Source: Methanobacteriota archaeon (GTDB lineage: Archaea; Hydrothermarchaeota; Hydrothermarchaeia; Hydrothermarchaeales; SZUA-236). From it: a stretch of 9,643 nucleotides of DNA. The translations under genes and the position numbers were made by a program. The notes beneath the pieces were generated by a model that saw nothing but the letters and a program-made list of their open reading frames with translations, had not been told where the DNA came from and made no database searches. Below are positions 1 to 6,000 of the stretch, one piece after another (the stretch's first letter is position 1; the number at the start of each line of letters is the position of its first letter). The stretch covers positions 1 to 9,643 of the forward strand of contig QIDD01000072.1 of the NCBI GenBank assembly GCA_003230355.1, given 5' to 3'.

Positions 1-20
1 AAAAATCTTGACCCCTCCTT

Positions 21-38
21 AACATTGAAAAAAAGTGC
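21..38 (-). terminator. poly-T terminator of the glycosyltransferase gene
   Basis: On the minus strand a run of seven T (plus positions 28-34) lies four bases past the glycosyltransferase stop. Archaeal RNA polymerase terminates at such T-runs without needing a hairpin. No stable stem is visible. Confidence 0.5.
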
Positions 39-1406
39 TCAAATAAAGCCAGTAGATTGAAGGTCTACTGTTAGGGGAAGCTCATTTAGCTTTGCGATGG
101 GTCCTGTTGCAACTATCTCGAAGATTTTGGGATACACCTTCGCCCGCACGTCCCAGCTATAATTCTTTGCAATAAAATCTCTGGCATTTTCCCCCATCTC
201 CTCAATCTTATTCTCATCATTTAGAAGGGAATATATCTTTTCTGCGATATCTCTTGCATCAAAGGGGTTGCAGGGTAGGGCGGTTACGCCCGGTATCACC
301 CGCTCCATGAACCCGCCTGTTCCAGTTATGCAGGGGACGCCGCACGCCCCTGATTCAAGGTCAAACTGTCCATGTGGTTCATACTTGCTTGGCGCAATAG
401 TGACTCTTGCCTTATTTATCTCAAGGACTTTTTCTTCCTTCTGATACCACTCTGTGGAAATGGATATGTTTTCTTCAAGATAGTTAGTTTTTATCCTTTG
501 TCTAATGTCTGGCTCAAGCTCGCCGCCCCCTAGAAGCCTCACCTTAATGTTTGGAAGTAGAGGCTTTACGATCTTTACTGCGTCAAGCAGCTCAAGGATA
601 CCCTTTACTGCTGCAAAGCGCCCGATAAACAATAGATCATATTTTTTCTCGACCCCCTTTATCGGTCTAAATATCTCAGTATCTACCCCGTGATGGATAG
701 GAAAGACCTTGTTTTCAATGCTGCCAAGAGAGACGCCGTGTCTTTTCCCCATGAGCTTTACCTCCTCCACCATTGTCGTTCCCACAGTAAAGCAGACATC
801 CGATTCCTTGAGACCTAGAACCTCGATATCCCTGATAGTCCGAGAGCCCGCATATCTACCCTGGGGCCAAGCTTCACTTGGACCCGCAGGTGTGTGAACC
901 ATCCCACCAGCGCGTCCAGACTCTAAAGAATGAATAAAAACAACGAGCGGGACTTTGTTTGAAATGGATCTTTCATAGCCGCCGGGAAAAGCCATCCAGT
1001 CATGGGAGCAGATAAGGTCAATCGGTCCATTAACCTTAACTTCTGAAATAGCCAGGGTATAATCATTTATGTAGCGGATCAAGGGCAGCTCCTTTATGTG
1101 CGCTCCTGTGAATTCTATTCCAGCGAGTTTAAAGAGTTTAGAAAATCTTTCAACAACCTTTGAAGGCGGAAGCGTGTAGACCGGCCGTATCACATGGTAC
1201 CCATCAATGTCTTCATAGGGGGGAAGCGACACCCCTCTTAGATTGGACATTCCAATACCTGTAATATCAACTACACCTGAAATCCGCTTGAGGATTTCAT
1301 CTGTAACAACGCCCAGCCCGCCAACTATACCGATCTTCTCCTTTTGCTTTCCTGACCCATAGGATGGCATCTCATAGCTTTCCCATTCAACAGCAAGTCG
1401 TTTCAC
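39..1406 (-). CDS. Glycogen-synthase-like GT4/GT5 family glycosyltransferase
   Basis: This 455-residue, two-domain GT-B glycosyltransferase is predicted to move a sugar from a nucleotide-sugar donor to a glycan or glycoconjugate in the cytoplasm. The N-terminal half has a glycine loop (IVGGLG, about residues 27-32), which resembles the KTGGL region of glycogen/starch synthases, and a SHDW motif (134-137). The C-terminal donor domain has HHGVDTEIFRP (238-248), GRFAAVKG with R263 and K268 (usual phosphate-binding pair), and an EX7E motif (E343-E351 in YEPHG...LESGACG). The start is GTG at 1404-1406; no Shine-Dalgarno sequence precedes it, but a TATA box lies 28 bases upstream, so the mRNA is probably leaderless. 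It stands alone, divergent from the response regulator. The mixture of GT5-like N-terminal and GT4-like C-terminal motifs leaves glycogen synthase, sucrose/trehalose-type synthase or a surface-glycan transferase open. Confidence 0.85.
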   Translation of the reverse strand: MKRLAVEWESYEMPSYGSGKQKEKIGIVGGLGVVTDEILKRISGVVDITGIGMSNLRGVSLPPYEDIDGYHVIRPVYTLPPSKVVERFSKLFKLAGIEFTGAHIKELPLIRYINDYTLAISEVKVNGPIDLICSHDWMAFPGGYERSISNKVPLVVFIHSLESGRAGGMVHTPAGPSEAWPQGRYAGSRTIRDIEVLGLKESDVCFTVGTTMVEEVKLMGKRHGVSLGSIENKVFPIHHGVDTEIFRPIKGVEKKYDLLFIGRFAAVKGILELLDAVKIVKPLLPNIKVRLLGGGELEPDIRQRIKTNYLEENISISTEWYQKEEKVLEINKARVTIAPSKYEPHGQFDLESGACGVPCITGTGGFMERVIPGVTALPCNPFDARDIAEKIYSLLNDENKIEEMGENARDFIAKNYSWDVRAKVYPKIFEIVATGPIAKLNELPLTVDLQSTGFI

Positions 1407-1407
1407 A

Positions 1408-1438
1408 AATTATTTATGGAGCGGTATTGTATTTAAAG
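1408..1438. promoter_or_regulatory. Interleaved divergent TATA promoters
   Basis: The 33-base gap holds two archaeal TATA-like boxes. ATTATTTAT (about 1409-1417, plus) is centred about 27 bases before the response regulator ATG. TTTAAATA read on the minus strand (1430-1437) is centred about 28 bases before the glycosyltransferase GTG. Each predicted transcription start coincides with a start codon, and neither gene has a Shine-Dalgarno sequence. Each box lies close to the other gene's start site, so initiation in the two directions probably competes. Confidence 0.6.
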
Positions 1439-1439
1439 C

Positions 1440-2204
1440 ATGGTCAATGTTCTGGTCGTGGATGATGAGCCGGACGTCATAGAACTCTTAACCATCATTC
1501 TGAAAAGGGAGGGTTACAAAGTAGAATCCGCATTATCGGGAAAGGAGGCTCTGAAAAAACTCAGGGAAACTACGGTGGACCTTGTGCTTCTGGATTTGAT
1601 GATGCCGGAGATGGACGGGTTTGAAGTATGTAAGGAGATATATCACAATCCAAGTATAAGGAGCACACCAGTCATAGTAGTAACTGCAAAGGGCGATTTT
1701 GATTCCATTGAAAAAGCCTACAAATACAGCTCTGTAAGGGCCTATATAGCCAAACCTTTCGATAAGACAACCCTCTTAAAAACGATTAAAGATGTACTTA
1801 GAAAAGAAAAAGCAACTGTTCCGAAGAAGAGAGCTATAAAAAAACTTAAAGATGAAATATTTCGAGAGATAATTGAGAGATTCCCAGATGGGATCGTACT
1901 TCTCGACAGCAAAAACACAGTTTTAACAGTGAATAATTCATTCGAGGGGATGACAGGATTTTCCAAAGCAGAGGTGGTTGGCTATGAAAATCTTCCAGAA
2001 CTTCTCAAACCTCTGGACGATGAGGGAAATCTGCTTTTGGCATCTGAAGTATTCAAAGCCTGCTATTGCAACGACCCTTCATCAACATCCACCTTCAATA
2101 TGATTAACAAGCAGGGTATAAAATTAAAGATCGACTCCACTATTTTTAAGATCAAGTCAAAAATAACGGTGATTGTCTTAAGTATCGACACCACTGCAGG
2201 ATAA
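1440..2204 (+). CDS. Response regulator with receiver and PAS domains
   Basis: This 254-residue soluble signalling protein should receive phosphate from a histidine kinase. The receiver domain covers about residues 1-122, with the acidic pair D8/D9, phospho-acceptor D52 (LLDLMMPEMDG), switch T82 and K105 (AKPF). A basic linker (about 118-135) leads to a PAS domain at about 140-254 (ERFPDGIVLLDSKNTVLTVNN, then SFEGMTGFS), which would sense a ligand or mediate dimerisation. No histidine-kinase, DNA-binding or cyclase domain follows, so it probably works by protein-protein contact with a partner kinase; REC-PAS proteins of this kind are common in methanogen relatives. No kinase gene is in the window. 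Translation starts at the ATG at 1440 and appears leaderless. The family call is secure; the pathway is unknown. Confidence 0.9.
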   Translation: MVNVLVVDDEPDVIELLTIILKREGYKVESALSGKEALKKLRETTVDLVLLDLMMPEMDGFEVCKEIYHNPSIRSTPVIVVTAKGDFDSIEKAYKYSSVRAYIAKPFDKTTLLKTIKDVLRKEKATVPKKRAIKKLKDEIFREIIERFPDGIVLLDSKNTVLTVNNSFEGMTGFSKAEVVGYENLPELLKPLDDEGNLLLASEVFKACYCNDPSSTSTFNMINKQGIKLKIDSTIFKIKSKITVIVLSIDTTAG

Positions 2205-2215
2205 GGATTTTTTAG
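2205..2215 (+). terminator. T-run after response regulator
   Basis: Six T (2208-2213) follow the TAA stop within a few bases, matching a simple archaeal T-rich terminator. The rest of the 223-base gap to 2428 contains no convincing gene. Confidence 0.4.
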
Positions 2216-2391
2216 CTATACAGCTGATTTGATAGTCGCGTCCCAACTAAATCCTTCCAGCACAAGTTTTGAAGGTGAACTGGTAGATGTTTAAACACCG
2301 GAAAAATTCAATCACGGTTTTGACGAGTTATGCCGGCTATCTCAGGTTGAATGATAATGCGAATAGAAGTTAGATTAATCGGCTGCGTGCC

Positions 2392-2404
2392 AAATATTTT
2401 TATC
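2392..2404 (+). promoter_or_regulatory. TATA box of the Ig-like surface protein gene
   Basis: AAATATTTTTAT is centred about 29 bases before the ATG at 2428. The bases just before the ATG (AAATATAGATAT) contain no Shine-Dalgarno match, so this is probably another leaderless transcript. Confidence 0.5.
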
Positions 2405-2427
2405 AGATAAAAGATAAATATAGATAT

Positions 2428-3024
2428 ATGGGAGCGGTTAAAAGATCACTTATTGTTGCGATCATTCTTCTTTCATTTGCCAATGTTTCAGGCCTAAAAA
2501 TAAACTATAACACAACCCATCCCCTTCAGTTCAAAGGTGTTGAGTCATTTGAAAACCTTGAAGAGGTGAGGGTGATTTTTAGGGTTGAGCCTATCAGCAT
2601 CCGCGCTGGTGAGTCCGCAAATCTGAGCTTTCGAGTGGAAAACCCCACAGTTGATGTGCACCGGGTGAGAATTACGTTAATTGATGTGCCGCCTGGATTT
2701 TCAGTGGGCAAAAGCGGTCTCAAAATAGAGCGGGATGTAGGTGGAAACAGCTCTGAACAGATTGTTTTCATCCTAACTGCTTCAGCGGACATCGCCCCGC
2801 GCTCCTATTTCTACGCATTTGACGTTGTGGACGAAACACTTGCATCAGATGGGGCGGGTGTTGTGAACACGACAAAGCTTCTTGGCACCTACCACGGGTT
2901 AAACGTAATCGACGCAAAAAAGATTGAGCTTGAAGGGTCTGAACCTATTTTTCTCCAGGTAATTGCACTGTTGATTATTGCTGTTTTATTGGCCTTGGCT
3001 TTGCGTTGGAGAGCTAAAAGATAG
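2428..3024 (+). CDS. Secreted, membrane-anchored Ig-like (COG1361/NEW3-type) surface protein
   Basis: This 198-residue protein begins with a signal peptide (basic MGAVKR, then a hydrophobic core, about residues 7-22). One beta-sandwich domain occupies about residues 45-165, with the pattern IRAGESANLSFRVENPT...VPPGFSV...QIVFILTASADIAPRSY typical of COG1361/alpha-galactosidase NEW3-like modules in archaeal S-layer-associated proteins. A C-terminal membrane helix (about 174-192) is followed by the basic tail RWRAKR, so the domain should face outside, tethered to the membrane. Sequons (NTT, NLS, NSS, NTT) support glycosylation. The domain is known mainly as a structural or adhesive module; no enzymatic residues are visible. 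The gene is monocistronic and converges on the rhodanese gene with six bases between the stops. The specific role is unknown. Confidence 0.75.
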   Translation: MGAVKRSLIVAIILLSFANVSGLKINYNTTHPLQFKGVESFENLEEVRVIFRVEPISIRAGESANLSFRVENPTVDVHRVRITLIDVPPGFSVGKSGLKIERDVGGNSSEQIVFILTASADIAPRSYFYAFDVVDETLASDGAGVVNTTKLLGTYHGLNVIDAKKIELEGSEPIFLQVIALLIIAVLLALALRWRAKR

Positions 3025-3030
3025 AGGAGT

Positions 3031-3357
3031 CTATTTTTCAACATCTGACCCGCTGTCACGCCACTCTTTTATCCCGCCTGCATAATCAGAAACATCTGTG
3101 AATCCAAGTGTGTTTGTTAGGATCTGGGCAGCCCGCGGGCTGAGTGTACATGAAACGCTTCCGCAGTAGACTATCACCGGTTTTTCTTTGTCAAGCTCAC
3201 GGGGCGCGCGCTCTTCAAACTTGTTAAGCGGAATCGAAACGGCTCCAGGGATGTGGCCCAGGTCGTAGCAGCACTCCCGGCCGCGTACATCCACGATCTG
3301 AATGTCTTCGCCTGCGTCTATCTTTTTTTTCAAATCATCAATCGAGATTTTCTCCAT
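3031..3357 (-). CDS. Single-domain rhodanese-like sulfurtransferase
   Basis: This 108-residue cytoplasmic rhodanese domain probably carries sulfane sulfur as a cysteine persulfide or acts in thiol redox chemistry. It has the CH2A-like segment IVDVRGREC...GHIPGAVSIPL (about 21-44) and the active-site loop VYCGSVSC (63-70), with C65 as the expected catalytic cysteine. The canonical C-x4-R loop has Cys (C70) at its last position; C29/C30 are also adjacent. I chose the ATG at 3355-3357 rather than the longer in-frame extension, because a G-rich Shine-Dalgarno sequence (GAGGGGGGAG) lies just before it, and the extension would overlap the upstream gene. It starts 13 bases after the thioredoxin-reductase-like stop, so the two are almost certainly co-transcribed. 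Confidence 0.88.
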   Translation of the reverse strand: MEKISIDDLKKKIDAGEDIQIVDVRGRECCYDLGHIPGAVSIPLNKFEERAPRELDKEKPVIVYCGSVSCTLSPRAAQILTNTLGFTDVSDYAGGIKEWRDSGSDVEK

Positions 3358-3370
3358 AACTCTCCCCCCT

Positions 3371-4317
3371 CTAAGGTTTTTCCTCGCCATGGGGGCAGAC
3401 AAAATCGCCGGAGGTAACATGTGTATAGGCCCAATAGGCCGCGGTCACTGCTTCACCGGCTCCGGTTATAGCCTGTTTGAACCGTGTGTCGGTCACATCC
3501 CCGCAGGCAAAGACGCCGGAGACATTTGTCTGCGACTTCCTGTTGATTACTATTTCTTTTCTGCTGTTCACATCGACACCCAAGCCAATCGCAAGCTCTG
3601 ACTGAGGGATGATTCCGATTGCAACAAAGGCCGCGTCTACCGTAAGCTCCTCTCGGGCGTCGCCCGCCTTTAGTGCAAGAGCCTCTAGCTTTGACTTTCC
3701 CTTTGCCTCGACAACTGAAACTCCGGTGCGCACCTTGATTTTTTTATTCGCCGCAACCCGCTTGATGTTCACAGGTTCGGCCCGAAGCAACTCACCCTTA
3801 ACAAGGAGATGAACGCTGCTGGCATACTTGGAGAGTAAAATCGCCTCCTTCGCAGCCGAGTCGCCGCCTCCGATTACGGCAACCTCCCGACCCGTGTAGA
3901 GCGGTCCGTCGCAGAGCGCGCAGTAATGGATGCCCCGATTTTCCAGCTTTGCGCTGCTCCCTTTGCCGGATGTTTCCCGTGCTCTGCGCCAGTTGCAAAT
4001 ATTATCGTTTTACTTTCAAATTTGTCTTCATCGCTGGACACTGTAAAACAGCCCTCTTCCCCTCCAAAACGAACTTTGTTTACCCAGCCGTCACGGGTTT
4101 CAATTTCATATTCTTTTGCGTGCTCGATTACCTGCAGCGCAAGGTCTTCTCCGCTGATACGTTTTATGCCGGGCCAGTTCTCAACAACATCGGTTGTAGT
4201 GATCGTTCCGCCGACGATTTTTCCTTCGAGAACAAGTGTTTTCAGACCCAGCCGCCCGGCATACATGGCAGCGGAAAACCCGCATATGCCTCCTCCGACA
4301 ATTATCACATCATACAC
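3371..4317 (-). CDS. trxB: Thioredoxin-reductase-like flavoprotein, frame broken at about 3958-3964
   Basis: It should pass electrons through FAD and a CxxC pair to thioredoxin or a similar partner. The GTG start (4315-4317) follows a good Shine-Dalgarno sequence (AGAGGAG). The first frame (4317-3874) has the FAD loop GGGICG (8-13) and ends as a 147-residue product without an active site. A -1 shift after AAG GGA restores a continuous 315-residue protein, a usual length for the family. The second frame gives CALCDG (133-138), a nucleotide-binding loop GGGDSAA (150-156), and GVFACGDVTDTRFKQAITGAGE near the C-terminus. The NADPH motif HRRxxxR is replaced by VKG (173-175)...R179, so the reductant may not be NADPH. 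The final residues add a lone Cys (CPHGEEKP). The break may be a sequencing error, a true mutation or programmed frameshifting. The partner rhodanese lies immediately downstream. Confidence 0.85.
3958..3964 (-). other. A AAG GGA slippery-type heptamer at the trxB frame break
   Basis: Read in the zero frame (GCA AAG GGA), the minus strand gives X XXY YYZ with X=A, Y=G, Z=A. Slipping back one base yields AAA GGG and then AGC AGC GCA AAG CTG, which joins the two halves of the reductase exactly where homologous residues are expected. Downstream, GCAGCGC can pair imperfectly with GCGCTCTGC, but it directly abuts the heptamer. The normal stimulatory spacer is absent. Confidence 0.4.
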
Positions 4318-4428
4318 AATTGACTCCTCTTGACTCTGGATACTTGGTAATTCTGGGATATATATTTTTGCTGGAGTTAAATATAAATATAATGATTGTT
4401 CATTATCTTAAGAATAGGTGAGAGAAAA
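4318..4428. promoter_or_regulatory. Divergent promoter region, trxB operon and coiled-coil protein
   Basis: For the minus strand, AAAAATATATA (about 4359-4369) is a TATA box. It would give a leader of roughly 20 bases containing AGAGGAG, seven or so bases before the GTG. For the plus strand, TTAAATATAAATATA (4377-4391) is the TATA-like box, and AGGTGA (4416-4421) is a Shine-Dalgarno sequence seven bases before the ATG at 4429. Both transcripts therefore look leadered, unlike the pair at 1407-1439. Confidence 0.55.
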
Positions 4429-4932
4429 ATGATCCTAAACACAACACTCATCGTCACACTCCTGGTCTTCGCATTCGGGGCAGCCTTTCTATACTTTATC
4501 GGAACCGTGATAATCCAGTCGCTGCGCCTCAGCATCATACAGGTGAAATCAGACGTGCAGATCAAAATGGACAAACACCAGCAGGAACTGGAACACGAGC
4601 AGATATACATTGAATCCAAACGGCTCAGACTCCAGGGAAAAACCGCGGCGCTGTCAGAAGGCCAGGGAGAATCTGAGAAAACGGTGAAAAGCGAGATAAC
4701 CACAATCGAACTCGCAATCGACGGCGAAACATCGGGGCTCAAAGAAACACTTGAAGCCATGCCACGCGTCAAGAAATTTGCCATCCTAAAAAACAACCTG
4801 CTTTTGGATGTGACAGGAGACGTTAATACTACAACGCTCATCGAAGAAATCGAAAAACAATCAAAGATCACAGTAAGCCAGGTAAACTTCGCCAAAAACC
4901 CCGAAAAAACAATTGTGAAAGGCAGGAGCTAG
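4429..4932 (+). CDS. Membrane-anchored coiled-coil protein of unknown function
   Basis: I do not recognise this 167-residue protein. One hydrophobic helix at about 6-29 (LIVTLLVFAFGAAFLYFIGT) is followed by a long charged helical stretch at about 35-110, rich in Q, E and K (KMDKHQQELEHEQIYIES), probably a coiled coil. A small C-terminal segment (about 115-160) mixes short strands and a helix (AILKNNLLLDVTGD, then TTTLIEEIEKQSKITVSQVNF). The lysine/arginine pattern after the helix suggests a cytoplasmic body, but topology is uncertain. The ATG at 4429 is chosen over an upstream TTG (4396) because AGGTGA lies seven bases before it and the TTG would fall close to the TATA box. It is monocistronic and divergent from the trxB-rhodanese operon. 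There are no cysteines, so a direct redox role is unlikely. Confidence 0.7.
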   Translation: MILNTTLIVTLLVFAFGAAFLYFIGTVIIQSLRLSIIQVKSDVQIKMDKHQQELEHEQIYIESKRLRLQGKTAALSEGQGESEKTVKSEITTIELAIDGETSGLKETLEAMPRVKKFAILKNNLLLDVTGDVNTTTLIEEIEKQSKITVSQVNFAKNPEKTIVKGRS

Positions 4933-4940
4933 TAAGGACG

Positions 4941-4958
4941 CTGGGAGTTCCTTTTTTT
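4941..4958 (+). terminator. T-run after the coiled-coil gene
   Basis: GGGAGTTCC is followed by seven T (4952-4958), about 20 bases past the stop. It fits an archaeal T-rich terminator, perhaps helped by a weak GGGA/TTCC pairing. Confidence 0.45.
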
Positions 4959-4967
4959 AAAACTTTA

Positions 4968-5162
4968 GTGTGTTCTGTGTATTGCAACCATTTTGAGGTT
5001 TTGGAAGGTAGGACTTCTGCTGAAGTTGTCGGTCTTGATTTGAAGCTTGGAGATAATAAGTGGAAAGGACCAATCGAGAAAGCGGTTCAGAATGAAAATC
5101 AGGGAAATATAGTGTTTAAAGAAGAAAGAAAAGATAAAGAAACGATGGATTATTGGGTTTAA
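4968..5162 (+). CDS. Small hypothetical ORF, doubtful
   Basis: An open frame of 64 codons begins at a GTG and ends seven bases before the convergent acetyltransferase stop. The translated product is rich in K, E and D in its second half (GPIEKAVQNENQGNIVFKEE), has three to four alternative GTG/TTG starts, and has no ATG near its 5' end or visible Shine-Dalgarno sequence. Composition in the second half looks like coding sequence, while the first third (CSVYCNHFEVLEG) does not. It could be a small accessory gene, the tail of a truncated gene, or chance. I recognise no family. It lies in the AT-rich stretch shared with the toxin-antitoxin-like pair. Confidence 0.3.
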   Translation: MCSVYCNHFEVLEGRTSAEVVGLDLKLGDNKWKGPIEKAVQNENQGNIVFKEERKDKETMDYWV

Positions 5163-5169
5163 TTTTCAA

Positions 5170-5694
5170 TTAAACATCGCTTACAAGCAAAAACATTTTC
5201 GTAGTATCCCCAGAAGGTTTACTTTCAACACGTTCAAATCCGAATTGTTCATAGAACGTGATTCTATCAAAATATGAATCAACTATAAGATGTCTGCAAC
5301 CTACAACATCCTGTAAATCTTTTGCCTTCCAAGTAGCAATCATTATTAAAAGTTTTCCAATTTTCCTGTGTTTGTGCTCTTTAGTAACTCCTATACGACC
5401 AATTTTCAGAGCAGGATACTGCCTTACACTTACACCGTCTAACTTAATTTTTGGAATGTTAGCTTTAATGGCAGCCATCGATAAAGTTACATATCCAAGA
5501 ACAACATTAAATTTATCTTTCACAACCCAACTTACAGCTATATTTTCATTTTGATACCTCAAGGCATCATCTTTTAAGAAGTCGGTTGTATCTTGATGTT
5601 CACAATCAAATTCATCAAAAAAATGTTCTTTAGAAAGTGGTTCAATGAAGATATTTACTCCTATCTCGTCAGTGATAGAAGCCGCTGTGGACAT
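5170..5694 (-). CDS. GNAT acetyltransferase, TacT-like toxin candidate
   Basis: This 174-residue GCN5-related N-acetyltransferase would transfer acetyl from acetyl-CoA to an amine. Family features in order are FIEPLSKEHFFDEFDCEH...TTDFLKDDALRYQ (16-48, like the F/C-x-x-LD-x-FL-x-x-A opening of TacT/AtaT toxins), LGYVTLSMAAI (66-76), LKIGRIGVTKEHKHRKIGKLL (96-116, strand 4 and acetyl-CoA loop with R110 and G113), and DRITFYEQFGF (143-153) with Y148 where TacT-type enzymes carry the catalytic Tyr. The loop ends in Leu where Gly/Ala is usual. Known relatives acetylate the amino acid on charged tRNAs and stop translation. The ATG at 5694 lies five bases after the stop of a 45-residue ORF, with GGGA just upstream, the order expected of an antitoxin-toxin pair. 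A non-toxic acetyltransferase cannot be excluded. Confidence 0.8.
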   Translation of the reverse strand: MSTAASITDEIGVNIFIEPLSKEHFFDEFDCEHQDTTDFLKDDALRYQNENIAVSWVVKDKFNVVLGYVTLSMAAIKANIPKIKLDGVSVRQYPALKIGRIGVTKEHKHRKIGKLLIMIATWKAKDLQDVVGCRHLIVDSYFDRITFYEQFGFERVESKPSGDTTKMFLLVSDV

Positions 5695-5699
5695 TTTCC

Positions 5700-5837
5700 C
5701 TACTTAATTTTTAGTTTTTGAGCCTCTTTTATAAAGGCATCTCTTTTAGGATTTGGACTCGGATTCTTTTGTTCTTTAACAAACCTTATGGCATCTTCAC
5801 CATGAAGTTCAGTAACCAAATCAATTGGTTTCGCCAT
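5700..5837 (-). CDS. 45-residue putative antitoxin paired with the GNAT protein
   Basis: This ORF starts at an ATG (5835-5837) preceded by a strong Shine-Dalgarno sequence (GAGAGGTAAG) and stops (TAG) five bases before the acetyltransferase ATG. The product starts MAKPIDLVTELHGEDAIRF and contains KEQKNPSPNPKRDAFIKEAQ. The layout (short strand, D/E-x-x-x-x-F helix, NP-x-P-NP turn, second helix) matches the C-terminal toxin-neutralising tail of DUF1778/TacA antitoxins, but the N-terminal ribbon-helix-helix DNA-binding half is absent. An in-frame TAA three codons upstream rules out a longer form in this frame. Alternatively the whole 45 residues could be a minimal CopG-sized ribbon-helix-helix (strand plus two helices). 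Co-transcription with the toxin from the TATA box near 5932 is likely. Coding status is well supported; function is inferred from position and pattern. Confidence 0.65.
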   Translation of the reverse strand: MAKPIDLVTELHGEDAIRFVKEQKNPSPNPKRDAFIKEAQKLKIK

Positions 5838-5938
5838 CTTTTCTTACCTCTCTTTTATTTATTTTCGTCCTTTTCTCCTAAATACCTGAATTTCCACTGG
5901 AAACCAGAGCGTTCAAAACGAAAGTCTTATATATAATG
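5838..5938 (-). promoter_or_regulatory. Promoter and palindromic leader of the toxin-antitoxin-like operon
   Basis: On the minus strand CATTATATATAAG (5926-5938) is a strong TATA box, so transcription should begin near 5905 and leave a leader of about 68 bases. At that point two overlapping palindromes occur: TTTCC-ACT-GGAAA (5891-5903) and CTGG-AAA-CCAG (5897-5907). They could be an operator or an RNA hairpin at the 5' end. GAGAGGTAAG just before 5837 is the Shine-Dalgarno sequence of the small ORF. Confidence 0.45.
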
Positions 5939-6000
5939 ACTTCTCACAGATTAGAATTTTATGTTCAATCATATAAATAATTTCTTAATGAAAACAGTTT

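Noticed and set aside
1..20. AAGGAGG on the minus strand near the left edge, as a ribosome binding site for a following gene
   Set aside because: The window ends before any start codon can be seen, so there is nothing to support it.
2287..2373. 28-codon ORF in the gap after the response regulator, with a GGTGA upstream and a product containing SYAGYLRLNDNA
   Set aside because: A faint resemblance to the end of reverse-transcriptase-like proteins was considered. It is too short, the spacing from GGTGA is long, and no template or variable repeat is present.
3371..3373. TAG stop of the reductase as a pyrrolysine readthrough site joining it to the rhodanese
   Set aside because: The rhodanese start is in a different frame (16 bases between comparable codon positions), so readthrough would not fuse the two. 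The same test fails for the TAG of the 45-residue ORF and the GNAT gene.
3920..3955. Downstream hairpin stimulating -1 frameshifting in trxB
   Set aside because: The possible stem has a two-base bulge, a loop of more than 25 bases, and begins right at the heptamer rather than 5-8 bases after it. It is not convincing.
3926..4333. Plus-strand frames of 124-135 codons opposite trxB
   Set aside because: The minus-strand protein has clear family motifs throughout, and the plus-strand products look random.
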